Position numbers and translations under genes: made by a program. A DNA stretch of 20,408 nucleotides from positions 1-20,408 of the forward strand of contig CALIBA010000026.1 of assembly GCA_938045435.1 (NCBI GenBank), read 5' to 3'. The notes under the pieces are model-generated. The model was given only the letters and a program-made list of their open reading frames with translations. It was not told the origin of the DNA and searched no databases. Within the stretch, counting starts at the first letter, position 1. The number at the start of each line of letters is the position of its first letter. The DNA is from an uncultured Selenomonas sp. Its GTDB lineage: Bacteria; Bacillota; Negativicutes; Selenomonadales; Selenomonadaceae. Positions 7,185 to 13,198 of this stretch are shown here, piece by piece.

Positions 7185-8144
7185 ATGAAAAGGGAGATTG
7201 GCGGTTATTTTGGGCTTATGGAATTTTGCGGCACAGAATATTATGATGGTCTTATTGATTTGAACTGTGCACGCAATGCGTTGACGTTTCTTCTTAAGGC
7301 GCGATCCTACCAAAAACTTTACATTCCGCGCTTTCTATGTGACAGCGTATATGAGGGTGCAAAAAAGGCAGGGGTAGAAGTTGCTTTCTATTCTTTGCAA
7401 GATAATTTTATACCGCAGCTTACACATCATACTTGTGCAAATGAAGTTGTCTATATCGTTAATTACTATGGACAGCTTTCGGATACGTGTCTGCGGCAAT
7501 ACCAGAGTCAGTTTGGCAATATAATTGTCGATAATGTTCAAGCTTTTTTTCAAAAGCCACTCCCGCAAGTTGATACGATTTATAGCTGTCGAAAATATTT
7601 TGGCGTTTCAGACGGGGCTTACCTTGCAGCGGATGCTCTCTCAAATGAGAAGATGGAACGGGATTCTTCAGCCAACCATATGCTTCCTCTCTTGGGACGA
7701 TACGAGCGAAATGCTTCGTCCTATTATGCTGATTATGTGACAGAAGAGGAACGGTTCGCCACGCTGCCGATTCGTGCAATGTCTTCTTTGACGCATAATT
7801 TACTTCGTGCTGTTGACTATGAAAAGGTGATAGTTAAGCGCTCGGAGAATGCTGCGACTTTGCATGAGAAATTAAAGGAACGCAATGTGCTGTCGCTGAA
7901 TAATCTATATGCACTCTTTATGTACCCCCTTTATTTGCCCGGGCAAGGACTGCGGCTACGTAAGTATCTTCAACAGCATAGGATCTATGTTCCTTGTCTC
8001 TGGCCGGAAGTGGTGAGGGACACGGTGTTAGAGAGTATGGATTATTCATTTGCACAGGACATTGTTCCCCTGCCTTGCGATCAGCGATATGATATAGATG
8101 ACATGAAGTATATTGTGTGTAAAATAGACGAATACATGAGGTGA
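7185..8144 (+). CDS. Short DegT/DnrJ/EryC1-like PLP-fold protein of the glycan cassette
   Basis: This is a roughly 319-residue protein related to DegT/DnrJ/EryC1/StrS sugar aminotransferases but shorter than the usual 370-390. From the ATG at 7185 it reads MKREIGGYFGLMEF, then LNCARNALTFLLKA (26-39) and KLYIPRFLCDSVYEGAKKAG (44-63). VDNVQAFFQ (115-123) matches the Asp that contacts the PLP ring nitrogen. YSCRKYFGVSDGAYL (133-147) places Lys137 where the Schiff-base lysine is expected. The large-domain core is therefore kept and activity is possible but unproven. Two starts are possible: ATG 7173, which overlaps the WbqC stop (TAATG) and adds four residues, or ATG 7185. Neither has a good SD, so coupling to WbqC translation is likely. 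The stop overlaps the SD of the next gene. A shared role with the following aminotransferase is inference. Confidence 0.7.
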   Translation: MKREIGGYFGLMEFCGTEYYDGLIDLNCARNALTFLLKARSYQKLYIPRFLCDSVYEGAKKAGVEVAFYSLQDNFIPQLTHHTCANEVVYIVNYYGQLSDTCLRQYQSQFGNIIVDNVQAFFQKPLPQVDTIYSCRKYFGVSDGAYLAADALSNEKMERDSSANHMLPLLGRYERNASSYYADYVTEEERFATLPIRAMSSLTHNLLRAVDYEKVIVKRSENAATLHEKLKERNVLSLNNLYALFMYPLYLPGQGLRLRKYLQQHRIYVPCLWPEVVRDTVLESMDYSFAQDIVPLPCDQRYDIDDMKYIVCKIDEYMR

Positions 8145-8149
8145 TTTTC

Positions 8150-9286
8150 ATGGAGAAGCAGGTTCTGGTGACGAAATCATCGCTTCCCCCTTTTGAAGAG
8201 TATGTGGATGAAATCAAAGACATCTGGCAGACGCATTGGCTCACGAATATGGGCGAAAAACATCAAGCGCTGCAGCGCGCCCTCGAAGAGTATATGCAGG
8301 CAGAGCATTTAGAACTCATTGTCAATGGGCATATGGCGCTCGAACTGACGCTGCAGGCGATGAATCTGACGGGAGAAGTGATTACGACACCGTTCACGTT
8401 CGCCTCGACAACGCATGCGATTGTCCGCAATGGTCTAAAGCCTGTATTCTGTGATATAAACGCTGAGGACTATACGATGGATGCGGAGAAAATAGAAGCG
8501 CTGATTACGGACCGTACCTCAGCCATTATGCCCGTTCACGTTTATGGAAATGTCTGCAATGTGGACGAGATTGCAAGAATTGCGACGAAATATGGGCTGA
8601 AGGTGATCTATGATGCGGCGCATACTTTTGGCGAGCGCTATCGGGGAAAGAGTGTTGCATCCTATGGGGATGCCTCCTGTCTGAGTTTTCATGCGACGAA
8701 GGTGTTCAACAGCATCGAGGGCGGCGCCGTCTGCTATCACGATGAAAAACTGGGGCGGCGTCTGTATGATTTGAAGAATTTTGGCATACGGGGACCTGAG
8801 GATGTGGAGTATGTCGGCGCCAATGCGAAAATGAATGAATTTGCGGCTGCGATGGGACTTTGCAACCTGCGCCATGTGGATGAGGCGATTCAAAAGCGTA
8901 GGCGTCTCGTTGTGTGTTATCGGGAACATTTAGCGCATGTGGACGGTATTCGCCTCAACATCGTTCAAAAGGATGTGGAATCCAATTACGCCTATTTTCC
9001 AATCGTCATTGAGGAGAAGGTCTTTGGCTTTAGCCGCAATGAGGTGTTTCAAGCGCTTTCGGATAAAAATATCATGGCGCGGAAATATTTTTACCCGCTG
9101 ACAAATTCCTTTGCGTGCTTCCATGGTGCCTATGACCCCGCCGATACACCAGTTGCCCAACATGTCGCGAATCGTGTGCTTACCCTGCCGCTCTACGCGG
9201 ATCTGACAATAGATATAGTAGAGCGCATCTCTGATATTATCATACAGATGAAGGATATGCGCACGAGCGGAAAGATCTTTGGATAA
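8150..9286 (+). CDS. DegT/DnrJ/EryC1/StrS sugar aminotransferase (VioA/WecE-like)
   Basis: This is a PLP-dependent aminotransferase that transfers an amino group, usually from glutamate, to a keto-deoxysugar nucleotide. It has 378 residues, a typical length. Motifs counted from ATG 8150 are LPPFEEYVDEIKDIWQTHWL followed by TNMGE (12-36), a VNGHMALEL stretch (58-66), EVITTPFTFASTTHAIVRNG (76-95), MPVHVYGN (127-134), DAAHTFG (155-161, Asp155 to the PLP nitrogen), SFHATKVFNSIEGGA (179-193, Schiff-base Lys184) and RKYFYPL (311-317). The opening resembles VioA-type dTDP-4-keto-6-deoxyglucose 4-aminotransferases, but substrate assignment is tentative. The ATG at 8150 is preferred over GTG 8141, because GAGGTGA (8138-8144) is an ideal SD for 8150. 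It is less AT-rich than the preceding cassette genes and is last in the cassette. No strong terminator follows. Confidence 0.88.
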   Translation: MEKQVLVTKSSLPPFEEYVDEIKDIWQTHWLTNMGEKHQALQRALEEYMQAEHLELIVNGHMALELTLQAMNLTGEVITTPFTFASTTHAIVRNGLKPVFCDINAEDYTMDAEKIEALITDRTSAIMPVHVYGNVCNVDEIARIATKYGLKVIYDAAHTFGERYRGKSVASYGDASCLSFHATKVFNSIEGGAVCYHDEKLGRRLYDLKNFGIRGPEDVEYVGANAKMNEFAAAMGLCNLRHVDEAIQKRRRLVVCYREHLAHVDGIRLNIVQKDVESNYAYFPIVIEEKVFGFSRNEVFQALSDKNIMARKYFYPLTNSFACFHGAYDPADTPVAQHVANRVLTLPLYADLTIDIVERISDIIIQMKDMRTSGKIFG

Positions 9287-9363
9287 ACGTGGAAAAACAC
9301 GCTTTCATATATAATTATGGAGCATATAGAACAGATACGATAAAAAACAATTATATTTTATAT

Positions 9364-9392
9364 TTGACTTTTTGTTGTTTGTGGTGTAATAT
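9364..9392 (+). promoter_or_regulatory. Sigma-A promoter of htpG
   Basis: TTGACT (9364-9369) and TAATAT (9387-9392) are spaced 17 bases apart in an AT-rich intergenic region. The predicted transcript starts near 9399 and has a leader of about 65 bases. No CIRCE inverted repeat and no paired CtsR heptads are visible. Confidence 0.8.
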
Positions 9393-9412
9393 AAGGAGCA
9401 GTATTTTTAGAA

Positions 9413-9435
9413 CTGCATACACTGACAGTATGCAG
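9413..9435 (+). other. Hairpin in the htpG 5' leader
   Basis: CTGCATAC (9413-9420) and GTATGCAG (9428-9435) form a perfect 8-bp stem with a 7-base loop, inside the predicted untranslated leader and 29 bases before the start codon. The short words GCAGT/ACTGC recur around it, so alternative pairings are possible. It has no T-run and is not a terminator. A role in mRNA stability or thermal control is speculation. Confidence 0.5.
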
Positions 9436-9464
9436 AAAACTGCACAGTAGGAGCGTATGATAAA

Positions 9465-11414
9465 ATGGCAAAAGAAACGCATGAATTTCAAGCAGAGACA
9501 AAGCAATTACTGGATCTGATGATTCATTCAATCTATACAAATCGCGAGATTTTTTTACGTGAGTTGATTTCAAACGCCTCGGATGCGATTGATAAACTCC
9601 ACTTTGAGAGCTTGACGAACAGGGATATTCTCGAGGGCAGCGATGCCTACGAGATCTTTCTCGTGCCGGACAAAGAGAGTAAGACTCTTACGATTTCAGA
9701 TAACGGCATCGGCATGTCACGTGCAGAGGTGGTCGAAAATATCGGTACCATCGCAAAATCCGGCACAAAGGCATTCATGGAGCAGCTTGCAAAGGCAAAG
9801 GAGGAGAGCGGCGGCACGCCGGATAAGGATCTCATCGGGCAGTTTGGCGTTGGTTTTTACTCTGCGTTTATGGTCGCAGATAAGGTGACCATCGTCACGA
9901 AAAAAACGGGCGATACTCAGGCAACACGTTGGGAGTCGGCGGGTGACGGCAGCTATACGATTGAGGAGACCGAAAAGGATGCCCGCGGAACGACGGTCAC
10001 AATTCATCTGACGAAGGAATTTACGGAGGGGGAGACCGACTATACAGATACCTACACCTTGCAGCGCCTCGTCAAAAAGTATTCGGATTATGTTCGCTAT
10101 CCCATCAAGATGAATTTTACGATTGAGGAAATGCCTAGGGATGATGAGGGCAAGGTCATCGAGGGGGCGGAGAAAACAACGCGTACAGAGCTGCGCACGC
10201 TCAACTCCATGCAGCCGCTCTGGACGCGTGCGAAGTCTGAGATCAAAGCCGAGGAATATAATGATTTCTTCAAGAATCAGTTCCACGAGTGGGAAGCACC
10301 GATGGAGGTATTTCACACGAAGGCAGAGGGAACGGTCGAGTATACAGCGCTCCTGGAGATCCCTGCACGCGCCCCGTTCAATCTCTATCAGTCCGACTAT
10401 GAGCCCGGGATTCAGCTTTACTCTCGTCATGTGTTTATCATGGAGCGCTGTAAGGATCTCCTGCCGGATTATCTGCGCTTTGTGAAGGGGCTTGTGGATT
10501 CTCCCGATCTTTCGCTGAACATTTCGCGGGAGCTTTTGCAGCAGAGCCGTGAGCTGAAGACCATTGGGCGGGCCCTTGAGAAAAATATCCTCAAAACGCT
10601 TGCAAAGAAACTCGAGAAGGAGCGTGAGGATTATGAGAAGTTCTGGAATGAGTACGGACGTTCCCTTAAAATTGGCATCTACAACAGCATGTACTCCGGC
10701 GGCGATACGGTGGACAAACTGAAAGATCTTCTGTTGTTCCGCAGCTCGAAGGAAGGGAAGTTGGTTTCCCTGAAAGAGTACGCTGCGCGTATGCCTGAGA
10801 GCCAAAAAAGCATCTACTACGCAACGGCAAAGGATCAGTCAACGATTGAACAGTTGCCGCAGATGGAACAGCTCCGCGAGCGCGGGCTGGAGGTTTTGTT
10901 TCTGCTCGACCCTGTGGATGAGTTTGCGGTTGAGACAGTGCGTGAATACGAGGGGAAATCGTTTCATTCCATCAGCCGCGGAGATCTGGATCTCGGTGAC
11001 GCAGAGAGCGAGGAGGCGAAGAAGGAGACCGAGGACATTGCAAAGGCAAATGACGATCTCATTAAAGATGTAAAGGAGGCGCTCGGCGAAAAGGTGGCCG
11101 AAGTCAAGATTTCGCAGCGTCTGCGTTCCAGTGCCGTCTGCCTTGTGGCGGACGAGGCGGGGCCATCGCTCTCGATGGAGCAGACGTTTGCCGAGATGAA
11201 TAATCCCATGTTCAAGGCACGGCGTATCTTAGAGATCAATCCACACCACGATCTTTTTGCAAAGCTGCAGAAGGTGCATGCGGCGGGCAAAGACAGCGAG
11301 GAGTTTAAGGACTACTGTGACCTCCTCTATACGCAAGCGCTTCTTATCGAAGGGATTCTGCCGGAAAATCCCGTTGCCTTTGCCCAGAAACTTGCCAAGA
11401 TGATGGCAAAGTAA
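9465..11414 (+). CDS. htpG: Molecular chaperone HtpG (Hsp90)
   Basis: This is bacterial Hsp90, a dimeric ATP-driven cytosolic chaperone. The N-terminal GHKL ATPase domain shows the opening THEFQAETKQLLDLMIHSIY, then NREIFLRELISNASDAIDKL (26-45, with the catalytic Glu and Mg-binding Asn), ISDNGIGM (77-84), IGTIAKSGT (93-101) and GQFGVGFYSAFMVAD (125-139). The middle domain includes YSRHVFIMERCKDLLPDYLR, then SPDLSLNISRELLQQ, in which the Arg contacts the ATP gamma-phosphate. A C-terminal dimerisation domain follows. The 649 residues are slightly longer than E. coli HtpG, and there is no eukaryotic MEEVD tail, as expected. The ATG at 9465 has TAGGAG 11 bases upstream, a long but usable spacing. 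It is transcribed from the promoter at 9364-9392 and probably together with the next two genes. Confidence 0.98.
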   Translation: MAKETHEFQAETKQLLDLMIHSIYTNREIFLRELISNASDAIDKLHFESLTNRDILEGSDAYEIFLVPDKESKTLTISDNGIGMSRAEVVENIGTIAKSGTKAFMEQLAKAKEESGGTPDKDLIGQFGVGFYSAFMVADKVTIVTKKTGDTQATRWESAGDGSYTIEETEKDARGTTVTIHLTKEFTEGETDYTDTYTLQRLVKKYSDYVRYPIKMNFTIEEMPRDDEGKVIEGAEKTTRTELRTLNSMQPLWTRAKSEIKAEEYNDFFKNQFHEWEAPMEVFHTKAEGTVEYTALLEIPARAPFNLYQSDYEPGIQLYSRHVFIMERCKDLLPDYLRFVKGLVDSPDLSLNISRELLQQSRELKTIGRALEKNILKTLAKKLEKEREDYEKFWNEYGRSLKIGIYNSMYSGGDTVDKLKDLLLFRSSKEGKLVSLKEYAARMPESQKSIYYATAKDQSTIEQLPQMEQLRERGLEVLFLLDPVDEFAVETVREYEGKSFHSISRGDLDLGDAESEEAKKETEDIAKANDDLIKDVKEALGEKVAEVKISQRLRSSAVCLVADEAGPSLSMEQTFAEMNNPMFKARRILEINPHHDLFAKLQKVHAAGKDSEEFKDYCDLLYTQALLIEGILPENPVAFAQKLAKMMAK

Positions 11415-11426
11415 GGAGGGGCGTAC

Positions 11427-12098
11427 GTGGAAATAGAGCTTTTTTCATCACAGTTTTTCGTGGCGCTCGTCTCCATCATCATCCTTGATCTCGTGCTTGC
11501 AGGGGATAATGCTGTTGTCATTGCGATGGCGTCCAACCGCCTGCCGCATCACCTCCGCAAGCGCGCCATCTATGTCGGTACAGCCGGGGCGATTCTCATT
11601 CGGCTCATCATGACCTACTTTGCCGTACAGCTTCTCACTGTTCCTTATTTACAGGCGCTTGGTGGTTTGGTGCTGCTGCCGATTGCAGTGAAGCTTCTGC
11701 GCCCTTCGGGGGGCGAGGAGCATATCGAGGCTGCTGATACTTTTGCAGGGGCTGTTAAGACCATCATCATTGCGGATGCTGCGATGGGCATTGACAATGT
11801 TCTCGCCATTGCTGGCGCCTCGTCCGGTGATTTTCTGCTCGTTGTGATAGGCCTTCTCATCAGTGTTCCGATTGTCGTTTTTGGCAGTCAGTTGATTGGA
11901 AAACTCATGGATCGGTATCCTGTACTCATCGTACTCGGAGCGGCGATTCTCGGATGGACGGGAGGGTCGATGATCATGCACGACCATATCATCGGGCCGC
12001 TCATCCTAGAGCGTATGCCGCAGGCGGCAACCCTCGTTCCTGCGGCGCTTGCGGGTGCTGTGTGTGCGATTGGCGGGCTGAAGCCGCGGAGCAGCTGA
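11427..12098 (+). CDS. TerC/YjbE-family integral membrane protein, putative metal (Mn) exporter
   Basis: This 223-residue membrane protein of the TerC superfamily is closest in style to the YjbE group. Family members are implicated in manganese export or metallation of exported enzymes. Seven or so hydrophobic segments can be counted. The diagnostic acidic motifs lie inside membrane helices: LDLVLAGDNAVVIA (20-33, Asp21, Asp27, Asn28) and ADAAMGIDNVLAIAG (116-130, Asp123, Asn124). They are arranged as two inverted halves. The start is GTG at 11427, supported by GGAGGGG 5 bases upstream. It follows htpG by 12 bases, so it is co-transcribed with it and has no room for its own yybP-ykoY manganese riboswitch. 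The transported ion is inferred from the family, not seen. Confidence 0.85.
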   Translation: MEIELFSSQFFVALVSIIILDLVLAGDNAVVIAMASNRLPHHLRKRAIYVGTAGAILIRLIMTYFAVQLLTVPYLQALGGLVLLPIAVKLLRPSGGEEHIEAADTFAGAVKTIIIADAAMGIDNVLAIAGASSGDFLLVVIGLLISVPIVVFGSQLIGKLMDRYPVLIVLGAAILGWTGGSMIMHDHIIGPLILERMPQAATLVPAALAGAVCAIGGLKPRSS

Positions 12099-12099
12099 T

Positions 12100-12486
12100 A
12101 TGGTTGGGCTTGTGATTGTGACACATAGCGCAGCACTTGCCAATGGCGTTGTCGAGACTTGCCGTATGATGGCAAAAGATGCCTGCATTGCAACGGCGGG
12201 CGGGCTAGAGGATGGCAGCTTAGGAACGAGTTATGAGCGCATTGTGCGTGCGATCAATTCTGTATACTGCGAGGATGGCGTCGCGATTCTTATGGATGCA
12301 GGAAGTGCGATTCTAACGGTGGAGACGATTGCCGATGAAATGGAGGATCGCGTCCTGCGTCTGGTGGATTGCCCTCTCGTTGAGGGCAGCATCGTGGCTG
12401 CCGTGGCTGCGGTCTGCGGTGCAGATCTCGATGAGGTCGTGCGGCGTGCGGAGGAGACCTGCCGCGTCAAGAAGATTGCCAATTGA
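12100..12486 (+). CDS. dhaM: DhaM-like PTS phosphotransfer protein (EIIA-Man fold)
   Basis: DhaM passes phosphate from HPr of the sugar phosphotransferase system to the ADP bound in DhaL, driving dihydroxyacetone phosphorylation by DhaK. This is the 128-residue single-domain form. It begins MVGLVIVTHS with the phosphorylated His9 in the expected place, followed by AAGGLEDGSLGTSYERIVRA (32-51), GVAILMDAGSAILTVE (60-75) and LVDCPLVEGSIVAA (87-100), all diagnostic of DhaM. It lies 1 base after the TerC gene. No dhaK or dhaL is in the window, so its kinase partner must be elsewhere or it serves another acceptor. The stop codon (12484-12486) is embedded in the -35 box of the riboflavin promoter. 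Confidence 0.88.
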   Translation: MVGLVIVTHSAALANGVVETCRMMAKDACIATAGGLEDGSLGTSYERIVRAINSVYCEDGVAILMDAGSAILTVETIADEMEDRVLRLVDCPLVEGSIVAAVAAVCGADLDEVVRRAEETCRVKKIAN

Positions 12487-12511
12487 CAGAAGAAATTTCG
12501 AGTGTTACAAT
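12483..12511 (+). promoter_or_regulatory. Promoter of the riboflavin operon
   Basis: A consensus TTGACA (12483-12488) and TACAAT (12506-12511) are spaced exactly 17 bases apart, with a TGn extension before the -10. The -35 overlaps the TGA stop of the DhaM gene. The predicted start of transcription near 12518 falls just before the FMN aptamer. Confidence 0.85.
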
Positions 12512-12520
12512 AGAATCCAA

Positions 12521-12728
12521 GCGATGCTCTTTGAGGCGGGGTGAAAATCCCCACCGGCGGTACAGCCCGCAAGCTTTCCCTAAGAAAGCACGATTCGGTG
12601 TGATTCCGAAGCCGACAGTGAAGGAGAAAGGTATTCTTGATATAGCGCAGCTCGTCAGATTGATACAGGATGACGAAGCTGCGTTTATCAGAGGTTTCGC
12701 CGCTCCGCAGTCTGGATGAGAAAAGGCG
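12521..12728 (+). ncRNA. FMN riboswitch (RFN element) with an enlarged P6 arm
   Basis: The aptamer binds flavin mononucleotide and shuts down the operon when FMN is plentiful. Its conserved core is plain: AGGCGGGGTGAAAATCCCCA then CCGGCGGTACAGCCCGC (12534-12570), a small hairpin GCTTTC/GAAAGC, then ATTCGG...CCGAAGCCGACAGTG (12593-12621). The next conserved block, AGTCTGGATGAGAAAAGG, normally follows within a few bases but is found at 12709-12726. The roughly 85 bases between fold on paper as a long arm continuing P6: GAC/GTC, GTG/CGC, GAG/CTC, CTTGATA/TATCAGAG with one bulge, then CGCAGCTCGTCA (12646-12657) with TGACGAAGCTGCG (12671-12683). P1 is short (CTTT with AAAG). The core CCGGCGGT (12554-12561) can pair with GCCGCCGG in the terminator's 5' arm, a possible antiterminator. 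Confidence 0.88.
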
Positions 12729-12749
12729 CGTCTATTTATGGACATTTTT

Positions 12750-12786
12750 GTGCCGCCGGAAGGAGACTTCCGGCGGCATTTTTTTT
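12750..12786 (+). terminator. Strong intrinsic terminator, expression platform of the FMN riboswitch
   Basis: GCCGCCGGAAG (12752-12762) pairs perfectly with CTTCCGGCGGC (12767-12777), and the stem is lengthened by T12751-A12778. The loop is GAGA, and eight T residues follow (12779-12786). It sits 23 bases after the aptamer and 12 before the first gene. FMN binding should favour it, which is the usual arrangement of FMN riboswitches in Firmicutes. Confidence 0.9.
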
Positions 12787-12798
12787 GAAAGGAACAAT

Positions 12799-13155
12799 AT
12801 GGAACACACAGAGCAGTTTCAGCAGGAGATTGCGCCGTTCTTTTGGGTGAACCTTGACGGTGGACGTGCTTCTGTCTGTCTGAATGTCGGAACGTATCTG
12901 CAAGAGGTCTTTGATACGCGCGCCGATGAGGGGTTTGAGGGAAATGGTTATGACTGGGGAAGTCTTGCACAGGTGTTTTTGGATGAAAAGTGTCCGGAGC
13001 TGTCTGTGCACATTGACTTTGATCCGGAGGCGAGTATGTTTTGTGCTTTTTCAAGTAATACTGCGGCACTGGCGGACTTCATTCGCCGATTCAAGGCGGC
13101 GTGTGAGGACAGGAGTTTAATTTTAGATTTGTTCAGTCGGGCAGAACTCGACTGA
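12799..13155 (+). CDS. Imm51-like immunity protein
   Basis: This 118-residue soluble protein has no signal peptide or membrane segment. It resembles the Imm51 family, which are immunity proteins that neutralise cognate polymorphic or contact-dependent toxins. The matching features are FFWVNLDGGRASVCLNVGTY (15-34), EVFDTRADEGFEGNGYDWGS followed by LAQVFL (36-61), IDFDPEASMFCAF (72-84) and the C-terminus ILDLFSRAELD. No toxin gene lies nearby, so it is an orphan here. The start at 12799 has AAAGGAAC about 5-8 bases upstream and follows the riboswitch terminator directly. Upstream in-frame codons would run back into the terminator and are not used. It is the first gene downstream of the FMN riboswitch and ends 43 bases before ribD. 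The family call rests on remembered sequence similarity; the immunity role is inferred. Confidence 0.72.
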   Translation: MEHTEQFQQEIAPFFWVNLDGGRASVCLNVGTYLQEVFDTRADEGFEGNGYDWGSLAQVFLDEKCPELSVHIDFDPEASMFCAFSSNTAALADFIRRFKAACEDRSLILDLFSRAELD

Positions 13156-13198
13156 TGATCGTGTTTGGAAAAGGGCGCGTGAGACGGATGCGGTTGTC

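Noticed and set aside
9286..9310. Terminator at the end of the glycan cassette
   Set aside because: Only a 4-5 bp stem (CGTG/CACG) followed by CTTTC is present, too weak to call.
9340..9400. CIRCE or CtsR operator upstream of htpG
   Set aside because: No TTAGCACTC-N9-GAGTGCTAA repeat is present, and only a single AGTCAAA heptad is found on the minus strand, without its required partner.
9717..10805. Minus-strand open frame of 362 codons opposite htpG
   Set aside because: htpG is unambiguous on the plus strand; the antisense frame arises from codon bias and looks like no protein family.
12646..12689. Strong hairpin followed by TTTAT, considered as the riboswitch terminator
   Set aside because: It has no proper T-run, and it lies between the two halves of the conserved P6 region, so it is better explained as the inserted P6 arm. 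The real terminator is at 12750-12786.
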